From contig JBEPUW010000007.1 of assembly GCA_041691315.1 (NCBI GenBank), positions 46,679 through 110,678 on the forward strand: a stretch of 64,000 nucleotides of DNA, in the 5' to 3' direction. The DNA comes from Poindextera sp041691315. Lineage in GTDB: Bacteria > Pseudomonadota > Alphaproteobacteria > Caulobacterales > Caulobacteraceae. Shown piece by piece: positions 16,207 to 24,053 of this stretch (its first letter is position 1; each line of letters starts with the position of its first letter). The position numbers and the translations under genes are program-made. The notes beneath the pieces are model-generated. The model was not told the DNA's origin. It ran no database searches and saw only the letters and a list, made by a program, of their open reading frames with translations.

Positions 16207-17309
16207 CAGGCCTCGATCGGTATCCCAGCGCAGCGGTCCGGCGCGCGCTGCGGGTTGGCGATGGCGATGGCGTCATCCGCCAGCCGCACCTGGTAGTCGG
16301 AGAACCGCGGATCTGGGCGACGATAGTCGGTCGAAATGTACTGTGCGCCACACAGAAAGGCGGCGTCGCGGCGGCTGGTGTCGTTCGCCCTCGCCTCGAC
16401 CGTATCGGCGTCGGCGCGGGTGCGCACCATGAAGCCCGCCCGCACCAGGTCCGCCGTGCGCGGCCCGTCAGCGAGTTCGTTCAGGGTGTAATACGCGTTG
16501 TCGGGCGCGTCCTCGTCGGAATTGACGAAGCACATGCAGCCCTCCAGGGACTTGCGTCCGCGCCGATAGGCGTCGCGCCGGCGGCCGGTTTCGTCGACGG
16601 CGATGAATATCTTGCCGCGCGCCTCGCCCAGCTTTGGCCAGCCCTTTTCCAGCACCGCCTCGCGCAGGGTCGCCGCGCCGCCGCGCACGATGTCGGGGGT
16701 GATCACCGCGCCGGGCGGGAAGACCGCGGCGATCTCCGCATCGAGCACGTCATAGGCCGCCTCGTCGAACGGCAGGCCGTCGGCGCCGCCGGGCACGCGC
16801 GTCGGCCCATCCGAGGTGTTCATGGTCAAGAGGATCGGCGTGTGATCCGGATGCGCCAGCGACCAGGCGCGGATCTCCTTCAGGCCCTGGACATAGGTGT
16901 AGACGCTGGAGCGGAAATCGATGTCCTGGATGTGGATCACCTTCAGGCCCGGCTTCGACATCGCCTCGATGTAGTCGGGCGAGATCTCCTGGCGGGTCAG
17001 GGTCATGCCGGCCGGGTGGGCGTAGCGGCCCCCCTCAGGATCGTAATAGATGTCCAATTCGAGCGCGCGGGCGCCATCGTCGAGCTGCTCGGTCAGCGGC
17101 GGGTGGGCATAGTCCAAGCCCTCCCACGCCTGCGGCGCGGCGCGGCGGATCATCTGCAGGATCGGCTCGGAAATGGCCTGGTGATAGCTGTTGTGGGTGC
17201 CGATGGTCAGGATGTCGGTCATGCGCAGATTGTGGTCTATCCAGGCCCGCGCACAGCCGGGCCCGGCGCTGGCCGCGTCCGGCGCATCGAGATCGCAATT
17301 GGCCGCCAT
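16206..17309 (-). CDS. Ca2+-dependent phosphoinositide-specific phospholipase C-like protein
   Basis: A 367-residue TIM-barrel phosphodiesterase. IGTHNSYHQ at residues 37-44 carries the first catalytic His, ALELDIYYDPEGG the metal-binding acidic residues, and VIHIQDIDF another barrel strand. GKIFIAVDE and GAQYISTDYRRPD are typical of the Ca2+-dependent PI-PLC family. No signal peptide is seen, whereas many relatives are exported, so location is uncertain. The longer start is preferred to an internal ATG at 17222 because the stretch before GTHNSYH also resembles the family. The stop codon is shared with the SET gene start. Confidence 0.83.
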   Translation of the reverse strand: MAANCDLDAPDAASAGPGCARAWIDHNLRMTDILTIGTHNSYHQAISEPILQMIRRAAPQAWEGLDYAHPPLTEQLDDGARALELDIYYDPEGGRYAHPAGMTLTRQEISPDYIEAMSKPGLKVIHIQDIDFRSSVYTYVQGLKEIRAWSLAHPDHTPILLTMNTSDGPTRVPGGADGLPFDEAAYDVLDAEIAAVFPPGAVITPDIVRGGAATLREAVLEKGWPKLGEARGKIFIAVDETGRRRDAYRRGRKSLEGCMCFVNSDEDAPDNAYYTLNELADGPRTADLVRAGFMVRTRADADTVEARANDTSRRDAAFLCGAQYISTDYRRPDPRFSDYQVRLADDAIAIANPQRAPDRCAGIPIEA

Positions 17310-17396
17310 GGTCGCCTCCTCGAAATACTACCACCGCCCTCACCCTAGTGATCGCCGGCGCCATGTCGATGACACAGCCGGCGGCGGCGGGCGGCC

Positions 17397-18122
17397 TCAA
17401 ACCTGAGCGCCGACCAGCATGAACATCGGCCGCTGCCGTTCCTCGGCCAGGTCTGGACGCGCTTCGACCTGCGTCAGTGTTGGCGCCCACTCCTCAAGAT
17501 GCGCGATCGTGAAGCCGGCGCGCAGCAGCAGGGTGACATAGGCGCCGATGGTGCGGTGCTGCTTGACGACGTCGCGGCCGAGCCATCGGGTCGTGCGCGG
17601 GCCTTCGACCTGGTAGCCGTCGAGGGGCCAGACCTTGCGGCCGTTCTCATCGACCGTCCAACCGGGCGCCGACGGCGCGGTGAAGATCGGATGCTCTACC
17701 GAAAACACCAGCCGGCCGCCCGGCGCGAGCGCCTGGTGGATCGCGCCGAACAGCCGCTCCAGGGTCTCGACATAGTGGAAGGCCAGCGAGCTATAGACCA
17801 GGTCGACGCTCTGCGCCGCCGGCTCGAACAGCTCCAGATCGGCGCGCAGATAGCGGATCGACGCATCGTCCGTCGCGGCCTGGGCGCGCTCGAGCATCCG
17901 CTCGGAGACATCGACGCCGAGCACCGAGGCCGCGCCCTCAGCCCTGGCCCAGCGGGCGAACCAGCCGAAGCCGCAGCCCAGGTCGAGCACGCGCAAGCCG
18001 CCTAGCGGCGGCAGCAGCGCCCGCATCGCCGGCCACTCGGCCGCGCCGTCCAGGCCCTCCTTCGAACGGATCATGCCGCTGTAGCCGGTGAAGAAGGTTT
18101 CGTCATCGTAGAGGGCAGACAT
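17397..18122 (-). CDS. Class I SAM-dependent methyltransferase
   Basis: A 241-residue methyltransferase of the UbiE/Methyltransf_11 type. VLDLGCGFGWFARWA near residue 45 is the SAM-binding motif I, GVDVSERML motif post-I, and LVYSSLAFHYV and LAPGGRLVFSVEHP are motifs II and III. The substrate is unknown; the HYVE and EHPIF segments resemble small-molecule methylases of the SmtA-like group. The ATG at 18122 (MSALYDDETFF) fits homology better than the longer open frame. It is a single gene, divergent from the CaiB gene at 18242. Confidence 0.8.
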   Translation of the reverse strand: MSALYDDETFFTGYSGMIRSKEGLDGAAEWPAMRALLPPLGGLRVLDLGCGFGWFARWARAEGAASVLGVDVSERMLERAQAATDDASIRYLRADLELFEPAAQSVDLVYSSLAFHYVETLERLFGAIHQALAPGGRLVFSVEHPIFTAPSAPGWTVDENGRKVWPLDGYQVEGPRTTRWLGRDVVKQHRTIGAYVTLLLRAGFTIAHLEEWAPTLTQVEARPDLAEERQRPMFMLVGAQV

Positions 18123-18241
18123 GGGACCGCTCTTATGATCGTCGCTGGGTGCGGCATTTGACACTCCGGCGGCGGCGCAAGACAAGGCTTTGGGCCAAGG
18201 CGTCAGCTTAAGAAAGGGCGCCAGGCCGATGGGAGTGAGCC

Positions 18242-19438
18242 GTGCTTGAAAAGCTGAAGGTCGTCGAATTCTCCACCTGGGTCGCGGGACCCAGCGCCGC
18301 CATGGTCATGGCCGACTGGGGCGCCGAGGTGATCAAGGTGGAGAGCGCTTCGGGCGATCCGGTGCGCAACCTGTTCGCCGCCCGCGAGGATGTCACCGGC
18401 AACCCGGTGTTCGAACTGCAGAACCGTGGCAAGCGCAGTCTGGTGCTGGACACCGGCAAGCCGGAGGGGCGCGCGGCGCTGCTGCGGGTGCTGGCCGATA
18501 CCGACATCTTCATCACCAACCTGCGCCCCGGCGCGCTGAAACGGGCCCGGCTGGACTACGACTCGATCAAGGCCGACTTCCCGCGGCTGATCTACACCAG
18601 CGTCTCCGGCTATGGCCTGGAGGGTGAAGGCGTCGATCTGCCGGCTTTCGATATCGCCGCGCTGTGGACCCGGTCGGGCGTCGCTGGCGCGACCATTCCG
18701 GAAGGCCTCGACCCCTTCGTCTGCCGCCCCGGCATGGGCGATTCCATCTGTGCGCTCGCCACCGTCGCCTCGACGCTGGCGGCCCTGGTCGAGCGCGGGA
18801 CCACCGGCAAGGGCCAGCTGGTCGAGACCTCGTTGATCCGCACCGGCTCCTATGCGATCGGCTGGGATCTGGCGATCCAGCTGAAATGGGGCGAGCACAA
18901 CCGCGCCCGCCAGCGCAGCGAAACGCAAAGCCCGGTCGCCAACTATTTCAAGACCGCCGACGACCACTGGGTCTCGGTCTCGGTGCGTGCGCCGCGCGAC
19001 TGGCCGGCCATCGCCGCCGCCACAGGCCATCCGGAGCTGGTCGAGGACCCGCGGTTCGCCACACCGATGGACCGGGCGGCCAACGCCCAGAGCTTGCTCG
19101 GCATATTGGACAAGGCCTTCGGCGCCATGACTCTGAAAGAGGCCGCCGGGGTGCTGACCAAGGCCGACGTGATCTGGGCGCCGCTGCAGAGCCTGGCCCA
19201 GGTGGCCGAAGACCCCTACGCCAAGGCCGCCGGCTGCTTCGTCGAGGTCGAGGACGCCACGGGCGAACGGTATTTGGCGCCCGCCTCCCCGGCCCGCTTC
19301 CCCGGCGCCGAACACGGCCCGACGCGGCCCGCCCCGCTACTGGGCGCGCACACGGCGGAGATCCTGGAAGAGGCCGGGTATTCGAAGGCGGAGATCGACG
19401 GCCTGGTCGAGAGCAGCGTGGCGGTGAGGATCGCGTAA
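18242..19438 (+). CDS. CaiB/BaiF family III CoA-transferase
   Basis: A 398-residue family III CoA-transferase, which moves CoA between carboxylic acids through an aspartyl-CoA anhydride. VVEFSTWVAGPSAAMVMADW is the usual N-terminal signature, and the catalytic Asp is Asp167 in RPGMGDSICALATV. FADWHPLTA-like active-site loop features are not needed for this subgroup. The gene starts with GTG, preceded by GGGAGTGA. Convergent with two MaoC-like hydratase genes (19586-20519), which suggests a shared acyl-CoA catabolic route, substrate unknown. Confidence 0.88.
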   Translation: MLEKLKVVEFSTWVAGPSAAMVMADWGAEVIKVESASGDPVRNLFAAREDVTGNPVFELQNRGKRSLVLDTGKPEGRAALLRVLADTDIFITNLRPGALKRARLDYDSIKADFPRLIYTSVSGYGLEGEGVDLPAFDIAALWTRSGVAGATIPEGLDPFVCRPGMGDSICALATVASTLAALVERGTTGKGQLVETSLIRTGSYAIGWDLAIQLKWGEHNRARQRSETQSPVANYFKTADDHWVSVSVRAPRDWPAIAAATGHPELVEDPRFATPMDRAANAQSLLGILDKAFGAMTLKEAAGVLTKADVIWAPLQSLAQVAEDPYAKAAGCFVEVEDATGERYLAPASPARFPGAEHGPTRPAPLLGAHTAEILEEAGYSKAEIDGLVESSVAVRIA

Positions 19439-19446
19439 AATTTATT

Positions 19447-19574
19447 CGTCATCGCCCGACCTGTTCGGGCGATCCATGAACGCCGGTGGTCGCGAGTAAC
19501 TGCGCGGCGGCTCGCCACCGCGAAACGCCATTCTCCCGTGTTCATGGGTGGCCCGAACAAGTCGGGCCATGACG
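19447..19574. repeat. Long inverted repeat between convergent genes
   Basis: Two near-complementary arms of 35 bases, 19447-19481 and 19540-19574, each containing its own smaller palindrome (CCCGACcTGTTCGGG and CCCGAACAAGTCGGG). Core words are CGTCATGGCCCGA and TTCGGGCC. The pair lies exactly in the gap between the convergent CaiB and MaoC genes, so it could serve as a two-way terminator or as a REP-like mobile palindrome. It shares GTCATGGCC with the element at 40783. Confidence 0.75.
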
Positions 19575-19585
19575 AAAACGAGGGC

Positions 19586-20017
19586 TCAGCGGTTCGGCAG
19601 CACCACCACGGCATGACCCGGGCACGTGGCTTCGCCGTTCTGGTTCATGACGTTGGTCTCAAGCCGGATGCGGTTTTCGCCGTCGACCACCTCTTTCTCG
19701 ACCACCTTGCCGACGACGCTCAGCAGGTCGTTCTTCTGGTTGATGGCGCGGTACTGGCAGCCGATCTCGCGGATCTCGGCCTCGTCGCCGATCCAGTCGC
19801 GCAAGGCATTGGCCAGGTAGGCGTAGCGCAGGTTGCCCATGCCGAAGGCGCCTTGGGCGTTGCCGGCCTTGCGGCCGTCTTCGTCGTCCATGTGGAAGGG
19901 CACGAACTCGTCGTTCACCGCCGCATAGCGGTTCCAGTGCATGAAGTTGGTGGTCCGCGACCAGGTCGGCATCTCGTCGCCCACCTGCACGTCGTCGAAA
20001 TAGACATTCACGGTCAT
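19586..20017 (-). CDS. MaoC-like acyl dehydratase
   Basis: A 143-residue hotdog-fold protein. YFDDVQVGDEMPTWSRTTN is the MaoC N-terminal strand, and NFMHWNRYAAVNDEFVPFHMD is the hydratase motif region with the Asp/His catalytic dyad shifted as in the two-gene type. GAFGMGNLRYAYLANAL follows. Enzymes of this kind hydrate or dehydrate 2-enoyl-CoA esters, often as heterodimers with an adjacent FAS1-like partner; here that partner is 20031-20519, 13 bases upstream on the same strand. Confidence 0.83.
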   Translation of the reverse strand: MTVNVYFDDVQVGDEMPTWSRTTNFMHWNRYAAVNDEFVPFHMDDEDGRKAGNAQGAFGMGNLRYAYLANALRDWIGDEAEIREIGCQYRAINQKNDLLSVVGKVVEKEVVDGENRIRLETNVMNQNGEATCPGHAVVVLPNR

Positions 20018-20030
20018 GGCTGTCTGCTCC

Positions 20031-20519
20031 CTAGTACCGGATGCCGGTGGCGATGCGGCGACGGACGAACGCGCCGTTCTGGTTGGTCCATTCGATCTCG
20101 TTATAAGTGTAGAGCATCAGGCCGAAGCGGCCCTGGCGCTCGTTGAAGTCGGCCAGCCGGGTGCGGGCCGAGATCACATCGCCCGGGCGCATCGGCTCGC
20201 CATAGGTGTCGGTCTGCCCGCCGTTGATGCCGGTCAACCGCACGCCTTCGACGGGCGCCGCGGCGGCCGTCGGCCGCGGCCGCTTCACCGGCCAGGCGAA
20301 GGGGTTGAAATCGAGCGGCGCCACGATGCCGCCCCAGCGCGTGCCGGCGGCATAGTCCTCATCCCAATAGAGCGGCGGCGGCGTCTCCGGCCAATAGGTG
20401 GCGATGGCCCATTTGCGGATGTCGGACAGCGAGATCGGCGGCGACTGACGCGGCTCGCTCCACCTGCCCTTGGCCTCCTGCATCGCCGGGCTGATCAGGG
20501 TATCGACGCCTGTGGCCAT
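20031..20519 (-). CDS. FAS1-like dehydratase (MaoC N-terminal type)
   Basis: A 162-residue hotdog protein of the N-terminal MaoC/FAS1-like dehydratase type. SLSDIRKWAIATYWPETPP and VAPLDFNPFAWPV match the family, as does GGQTDTYGEPMRPGDVISART, in which the usual hydratase motif is degenerate. Such subunits form the non-catalytic or substrate-binding half of two-subunit enoyl-CoA hydratases; the active half would be the product of the next gene. The ATG at 20519 is followed directly by MATGVDTLI. The pair probably works with the convergent CoA-transferase (inference). Confidence 0.8.
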   Translation of the reverse strand: MATGVDTLISPAMQEAKGRWSEPRQSPPISLSDIRKWAIATYWPETPPPLYWDEDYAAGTRWGGIVAPLDFNPFAWPVKRPRPTAAAAPVEGVRLTGINGGQTDTYGEPMRPGDVISARTRLADFNERQGRFGLMLYTYNEIEWTNQNGAFVRRRIATGIRY

Positions 20520-20561
20520 CGCGGCCTCCTCTCAAATTCGTTTTGATTCCAATGCGTTCGT

Positions 20562-21437
20562 TCAATGCCTGGCCTGGGCGGCCAGTTCGTCGTGGGCGAT
20601 CTGCTGCATGGCCGTTGCCTGGGCCGGGGAAATCCCCAGTTCCATGGCGGCGCTCTCTCTGGGTCCCAGCGAGAGCGGGTCCTTACCGGTGACGCTGCCG
20701 AAGACCATCAGCGCCTCGATATAATAGCCGAAACTGGAGGCGTGGTAGTTGTCGTAGGCCCACAGATCGACCTTGCCCGGCTCGATGCCGTCGTAGGGAT
20801 TGGGGTCGGCGAAGCCCACAACGATCGCCCGGTTCCAGGCGCTGCCGACCTGGATGACCCCGGCGATCTGAGGCGATCCCGCGGCCGCCTGATCGTAGCC
20901 GGCACGGATGTCCTTGGCCATCTGGTCGATCGGCTTGCCGTACCAGTGGCCGGTCTTCAGATAGGTGAGATCCGCCCGCGACCAGGTCGCCGTCAGCCGC
21001 ACGTCGGCCCTGGGGTTCCTGGCGCGGAACATCCTGGCCATCACCGCGGATGAGGCGATCAGGCTGGCCGGGTCGCCGGGCTTGGCGGCATCGAGGGTCG
21101 AGAAGCTCTGCAGCACGACATGGTCCCAGGCCTGGTCGATCACCGGCCGCTTGTTGTCCAGGTGGTATTGCAGGTCCTTGCCGCCGACCGTCTCGAGACT
21201 GACCGTGTAGTCGAGCCCAGCCTCGCCCGCGAAGGTCTTGAACAGGGCCGGCACCCCGCCGACCCCACCGCCGTTCAGGTCGGTGACCGTGGTGTTGTGG
21301 AATTTCCACACCGGCGACAGGGCGCCGAAGGTGAAGCTGTTGCCGACGAAGAGGATCGTGTCGGCGTGGGCCCCGCCGCCGCTGATAGCCAGCATGATCG
21401 CCGCACACCCGCCGAAGATCGATTTCACTCGCTCCAT
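20562..21437 (-). CDS. Exported SGNH/GDSL-like hydrolase, unknown substrate
   Basis: A 291-residue protein with a signal peptide (MERVKSIFGGCAAIMLAISG, ending GGAHA). TILFVGNSFTFG places a Ser at residue 34 in the block I position of SGNH hydrolases, and DNYHASSFGYYIEALMVFG near the C-terminus carries the Asp-x2-His block V. VLQSFSTLD and AWNRAIVVGFADPN lie between. The fold is therefore likely an esterase-type hydrolase related to DUF4886-like proteins; the substrate is unknown. GGGTGGGG lies upstream of the chosen ATG, five codons inside the longest frame. Confidence 0.68.
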   Translation of the reverse strand: MERVKSIFGGCAAIMLAISGGGAHADTILFVGNSFTFGALSPVWKFHNTTVTDLNGGGVGGVPALFKTFAGEAGLDYTVSLETVGGKDLQYHLDNKRPVIDQAWDHVVLQSFSTLDAAKPGDPASLIASSAVMARMFRARNPRADVRLTATWSRADLTYLKTGHWYGKPIDQMAKDIRAGYDQAAAGSPQIAGVIQVGSAWNRAIVVGFADPNPYDGIEPGKVDLWAYDNYHASSFGYYIEALMVFGSVTGKDPLSLGPRESAAMELGISPAQATAMQQIAHDELAAQARH

Positions 21438-21567
21438 AGACGATGACCCCACCCTTTATCGTTTTCTGGCGAACCAATGAGAACGCCGCTTCGTTCACGT
21501 CAACCGAAGGCTGGCGCAAGCCGCTCGACGGGACCAGACTAATGGCGAGAGCCATAGGGAGACGGCC

Positions 21568-23100
21568 ATGAGCGACGATCACGAACCGCCCAAGGGTCCC
21601 GACCTGGCGCAGGGTGCGCCGTCGGCGGACCTGGCCGACGGCGGCATGCTGACGGGCCATGTCGGCGATGAGGTCGTGGTCGTCGCCCGCATCGATGGCG
21701 AGCTCTTCGCTATCGGCGGCAGTTGCACCCACTATCACGGTCCACTCGGCGAGGGCCTGCTGGTCGGCCACACGGTGCGCTGCCCCTGGCACCACGCCCA
21801 TTTCTGCCTGCGTACCGGCGAGGCCCTGAGCGCGCCGGCCATCGATCCGGTAGCCGCCTGGAAGGCCGATGAGCGCGACGGCAAGATCTTCGTCAGTTCG
21901 GGCGGCGAGGCGACGAATCCGGCGCCGAAAGCCCGCGGCAAGGGCCCCAGACGCGTCCTCATCGCCGGCGGCGGCGCGGCCGGGTTCGCCGCGGCCGAGA
22001 TGCTGCGGCGGCACGGCTATGACGGGGCCTTGAGCCTGGTCAGTTCCGACGCCGACGCGCCTTACGACCGGCCCAACTGTTCGAAGGACTTCCTGGCCGG
22101 CGAGGCGCCAGCCGAGTGGATGCCGCTGCGCGAGGACAGCTGGTACAAGGATCACGGCATCGATCTGCGGCTGGAGACCGAGATCACCCGGCTGGACCTG
22201 GGCGCGCGCACCGCGGCGCTGAAGGCCGGCGACGAGATTAGCTTCGACGCTCTGGTTTTGGCGCTCGGCGCCGAGCCGCAGCGGCCGCGGATCCCCGGCT
22301 TCGACAGCCCCAAGGTCCTCACCCTGCGCTCGCTGAAGGACGCCGGGGCGATCGCCGCCGCGGCCAAGGACGCGCATCGCGTGGTCATCGTCGGGGCCAG
22401 CTTCATCGGGCTGGAGGTGGCCGCCTCGCTGAGACACCTCGGCCTGGAGGTGCATGTGGCGGCGCCCGAGGCCATTCCACTGGCCCGCGTGCTCGGCGAC
22501 GAGGTCGGCCAGTGGATCCGCGGCCTGCACGAGGCGAACGGCGTCGTCTTCCACCTCGGCCGCAAGGTGCTGGGCTTTGCGGACGGCAAGCTCGGCCTCG
22601 ACAATGGCGAAACGATCGAAGCCGACTTCATCGTCGCCGGCACAGGAGTCAGGCCGCGCACGGCGCTGGCCGAGGCCGCCGGCTTGAAGGTCGAGAACGG
22701 CGTGGTGGTCGACCGCTGGCTGCGCGCCTCGGCCGAAGGCGTCTATGCCGTCGGCGACATCGCCCGCTTCCCCGACGCTCACACCGGCAAGCCCATCCGC
22801 GTCGAGCACTGGGTGCACGCCGAGCGCCAGGGCCAGCATGCCGCGCGCATGCTGCTGGGCGACGACGCGCCGTTCAGCGACACCCCGTTTTTCTGGAGCG
22901 CGCACGCGGGCACGACCATCTCCTATGTCGGCCATGCCGAAGAATTCGACGCGCCGAAGATCGAAGGTTCGCTGGAAAAGCAAGACGCGCTGATCCGCTA
23001 CGCCAAGGACGGCCGCGACCTGGCGGTGGCCACGGTAGGCCGCGATCTGGCTGGCCTGAAAGCGGGCCGGGCCTTCGAAACCGCGGCCGCGCCGACCTGA
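21568..23100 (+). CDS. Rieske domain-FAD/NAD(P)H reductase fusion (AIF-like)
   Basis: A 510-residue redox protein. An N-terminal Rieske domain (about 20-110) binds 2Fe-2S through Cys53/His55 in GGSCTHYHG and Cys72/His75 in RCPWHHAHF. Residues 128-430 form a pyridine-nucleotide-disulfide-oxidoreductase-type flavoprotein: VLIAGGGAAGFAAAEMLRR (FAD), VVIVGASFIGLEVAASLR (NAD(P)H), and GVYAVGDIARFPD (second FAD contact). A C-terminal reductase domain follows. The layout matches apoptosis-inducing-factor-like ferredoxin reductases that feed oxygenases, but no oxygenase is adjacent. The gene is divergent from the SGNH hydrolase gene. Confidence 0.9.
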   Translation: MSDDHEPPKGPDLAQGAPSADLADGGMLTGHVGDEVVVVARIDGELFAIGGSCTHYHGPLGEGLLVGHTVRCPWHHAHFCLRTGEALSAPAIDPVAAWKADERDGKIFVSSGGEATNPAPKARGKGPRRVLIAGGGAAGFAAAEMLRRHGYDGALSLVSSDADAPYDRPNCSKDFLAGEAPAEWMPLREDSWYKDHGIDLRLETEITRLDLGARTAALKAGDEISFDALVLALGAEPQRPRIPGFDSPKVLTLRSLKDAGAIAAAAKDAHRVVIVGASFIGLEVAASLRHLGLEVHVAAPEAIPLARVLGDEVGQWIRGLHEANGVVFHLGRKVLGFADGKLGLDNGETIEADFIVAGTGVRPRTALAEAAGLKVENGVVVDRWLRASAEGVYAVGDIARFPDAHTGKPIRVEHWVHAERQGQHAARMLLGDDAPFSDTPFFWSAHAGTTISYVGHAEEFDAPKIEGSLEKQDALIRYAKDGRDLAVATVGRDLAGLKAGRAFETAAAPT

Positions 23101-23101
23101 G

Positions 23102-23470
23102 TTACTGGCAGACCGCCTCAAGCTTGTAGCCGTCAGGATCGATTACGAAGGCGGCGTAATAGGTCGGGCTGTACCGCGGCCTCAGACCCGGCGGACCATC
23201 GTCAGTCCCGCCGGCGGCGATGGCCGCGGCGTGGAACCGGTCCACCGCCTCTCGACTCGGCGCATCGAAGGCGAGGTGGAAGCCGGTGCCCGGAGCCAGG
23301 GCGTCGGCCCTAGGAAACAGCGCCAGCTTGTCCCCGCCGCCCGCGAGGCCGTAGCCGGCGCCGTGCTCATTGGTCCAGACCCGCGCATAGCCGAGTGCGG
23401 TCAGCGCCGCGTCGTAGAAGACGGTTGAGCGCGCCAAATCGGCAACGCCGAAGGAGAGATGACCCAGCAT
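23102..23470 (-). CDS. VOC family (glyoxalase/bleomycin-resistance fold) protein
   Basis: A 122-residue single-domain VOC protein. MLGHLSFGVADLARSTVFYD is the first beta-alpha-beta unit, FHLAFDAPSREAVDRFHAA the second, and YYAAFVIDPDGYKLEAVCQ the last, with Glu in the usual metal position. Members act as lyases, isomerases or antibiotic-binding proteins, so no reaction is assigned. The ATG at 23470 fits the family length. Its stop lies one base after the end of the convergent Rieske-reductase gene, and the GNAT gene at 23544 is divergent, 73 bases away. Confidence 0.85.
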   Translation of the reverse strand: MLGHLSFGVADLARSTVFYDAALTALGYARVWTNEHGAGYGLAGGGDKLALFPRADALAPGTGFHLAFDAPSREAVDRFHAAAIAAGGTDDGPPGLRPRYSPTYYAAFVIDPDGYKLEAVCQ

Positions 23471-23543
23471 GGCAAGCTCCGCTGTTGGCGCCCTGCCCGG
23501 TAAGGGATAGCCCGCGAGACATTCAGACCAGAGACCTCGTCGG

Positions 23544-24050
23544 ATGGATATTGAAATTCGCCCGCTCCAGGCCGGAGATCGCGACCGGCTGGCGGCCGTC
23601 GACGGCGGCAACGGCTGGAATCCCGATCCCGTGCTCTGGGCGCTTTATCTGGCCGATCAGGCGGTCGGTCGCCGACTGGTGGTCATCGCGTGGGAGGCAG
23701 ATCGGCCGCTCGGCTATGGCAACCTGCTCTGGACGCCCGGCTACGCGCCGTTCCGCGCCGGCGACATTCCGGAGATCAACAATCTCGGCGTCGACGTCCA
23801 TGTACGCAACCAAGGCGTCTGCACCGCGATCATCGGTTATTTCGAGGCGCGCGCTCGTGAGGCCGGCAAGCCGGTGATGGGCATCGGCGTCGGCCTCTAT
23901 CCCGACTACGGCCCGGCCCAGCGCCTTTACACCCGGCTCGGCTATCGCCCGGACGGGCGCGGGATCACCTACAACGAACGCACCGTGGCGGCGGGCGAGA
24001 GCGTGCGCCTGGACGACGACCTAGTCCTGTGGATGACCAAGCCGCTCTGA
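23544..24050 (+). CDS. GNAT family N-acetyltransferase
   Basis: A 168-residue acetyl-CoA-dependent acetyltransferase. MDIEIRPLQAGDRDRLAAVD is the usual N-terminal strand and helix, ADRPLGYGNLLWTP the central beta strands, and NNLGVDVHVRNQGVCTAIIG the acetyl-CoA-binding motif A, where the normal Q/R-x-x-G-x-G/A loop is slightly degenerate. YTRLGYRPDGRGITYN is motif B. The target is unknown. It ends four bases before the convergent DUF2239-kinase gene stop. Confidence 0.82.
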   Translation: MDIEIRPLQAGDRDRLAAVDGGNGWNPDPVLWALYLADQAVGRRLVVIAWEADRPLGYGNLLWTPGYAPFRAGDIPEINNLGVDVHVRNQGVCTAIIGYFEARAREAGKPVMGIGVGLYPDYGPAQRLYTRLGYRPDGRGITYNERTVAAGESVRLDDDLVLWMTKPL

Positions 24051-24053
24051 GCC

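Noticed and set aside
20683..23121. An 812-residue minus-strand ORF spanning two genes
   Set aside because: It crosses the Rieske-reductase and SGNH hydrolase genes in wrong frames; both real genes have clear motifs.
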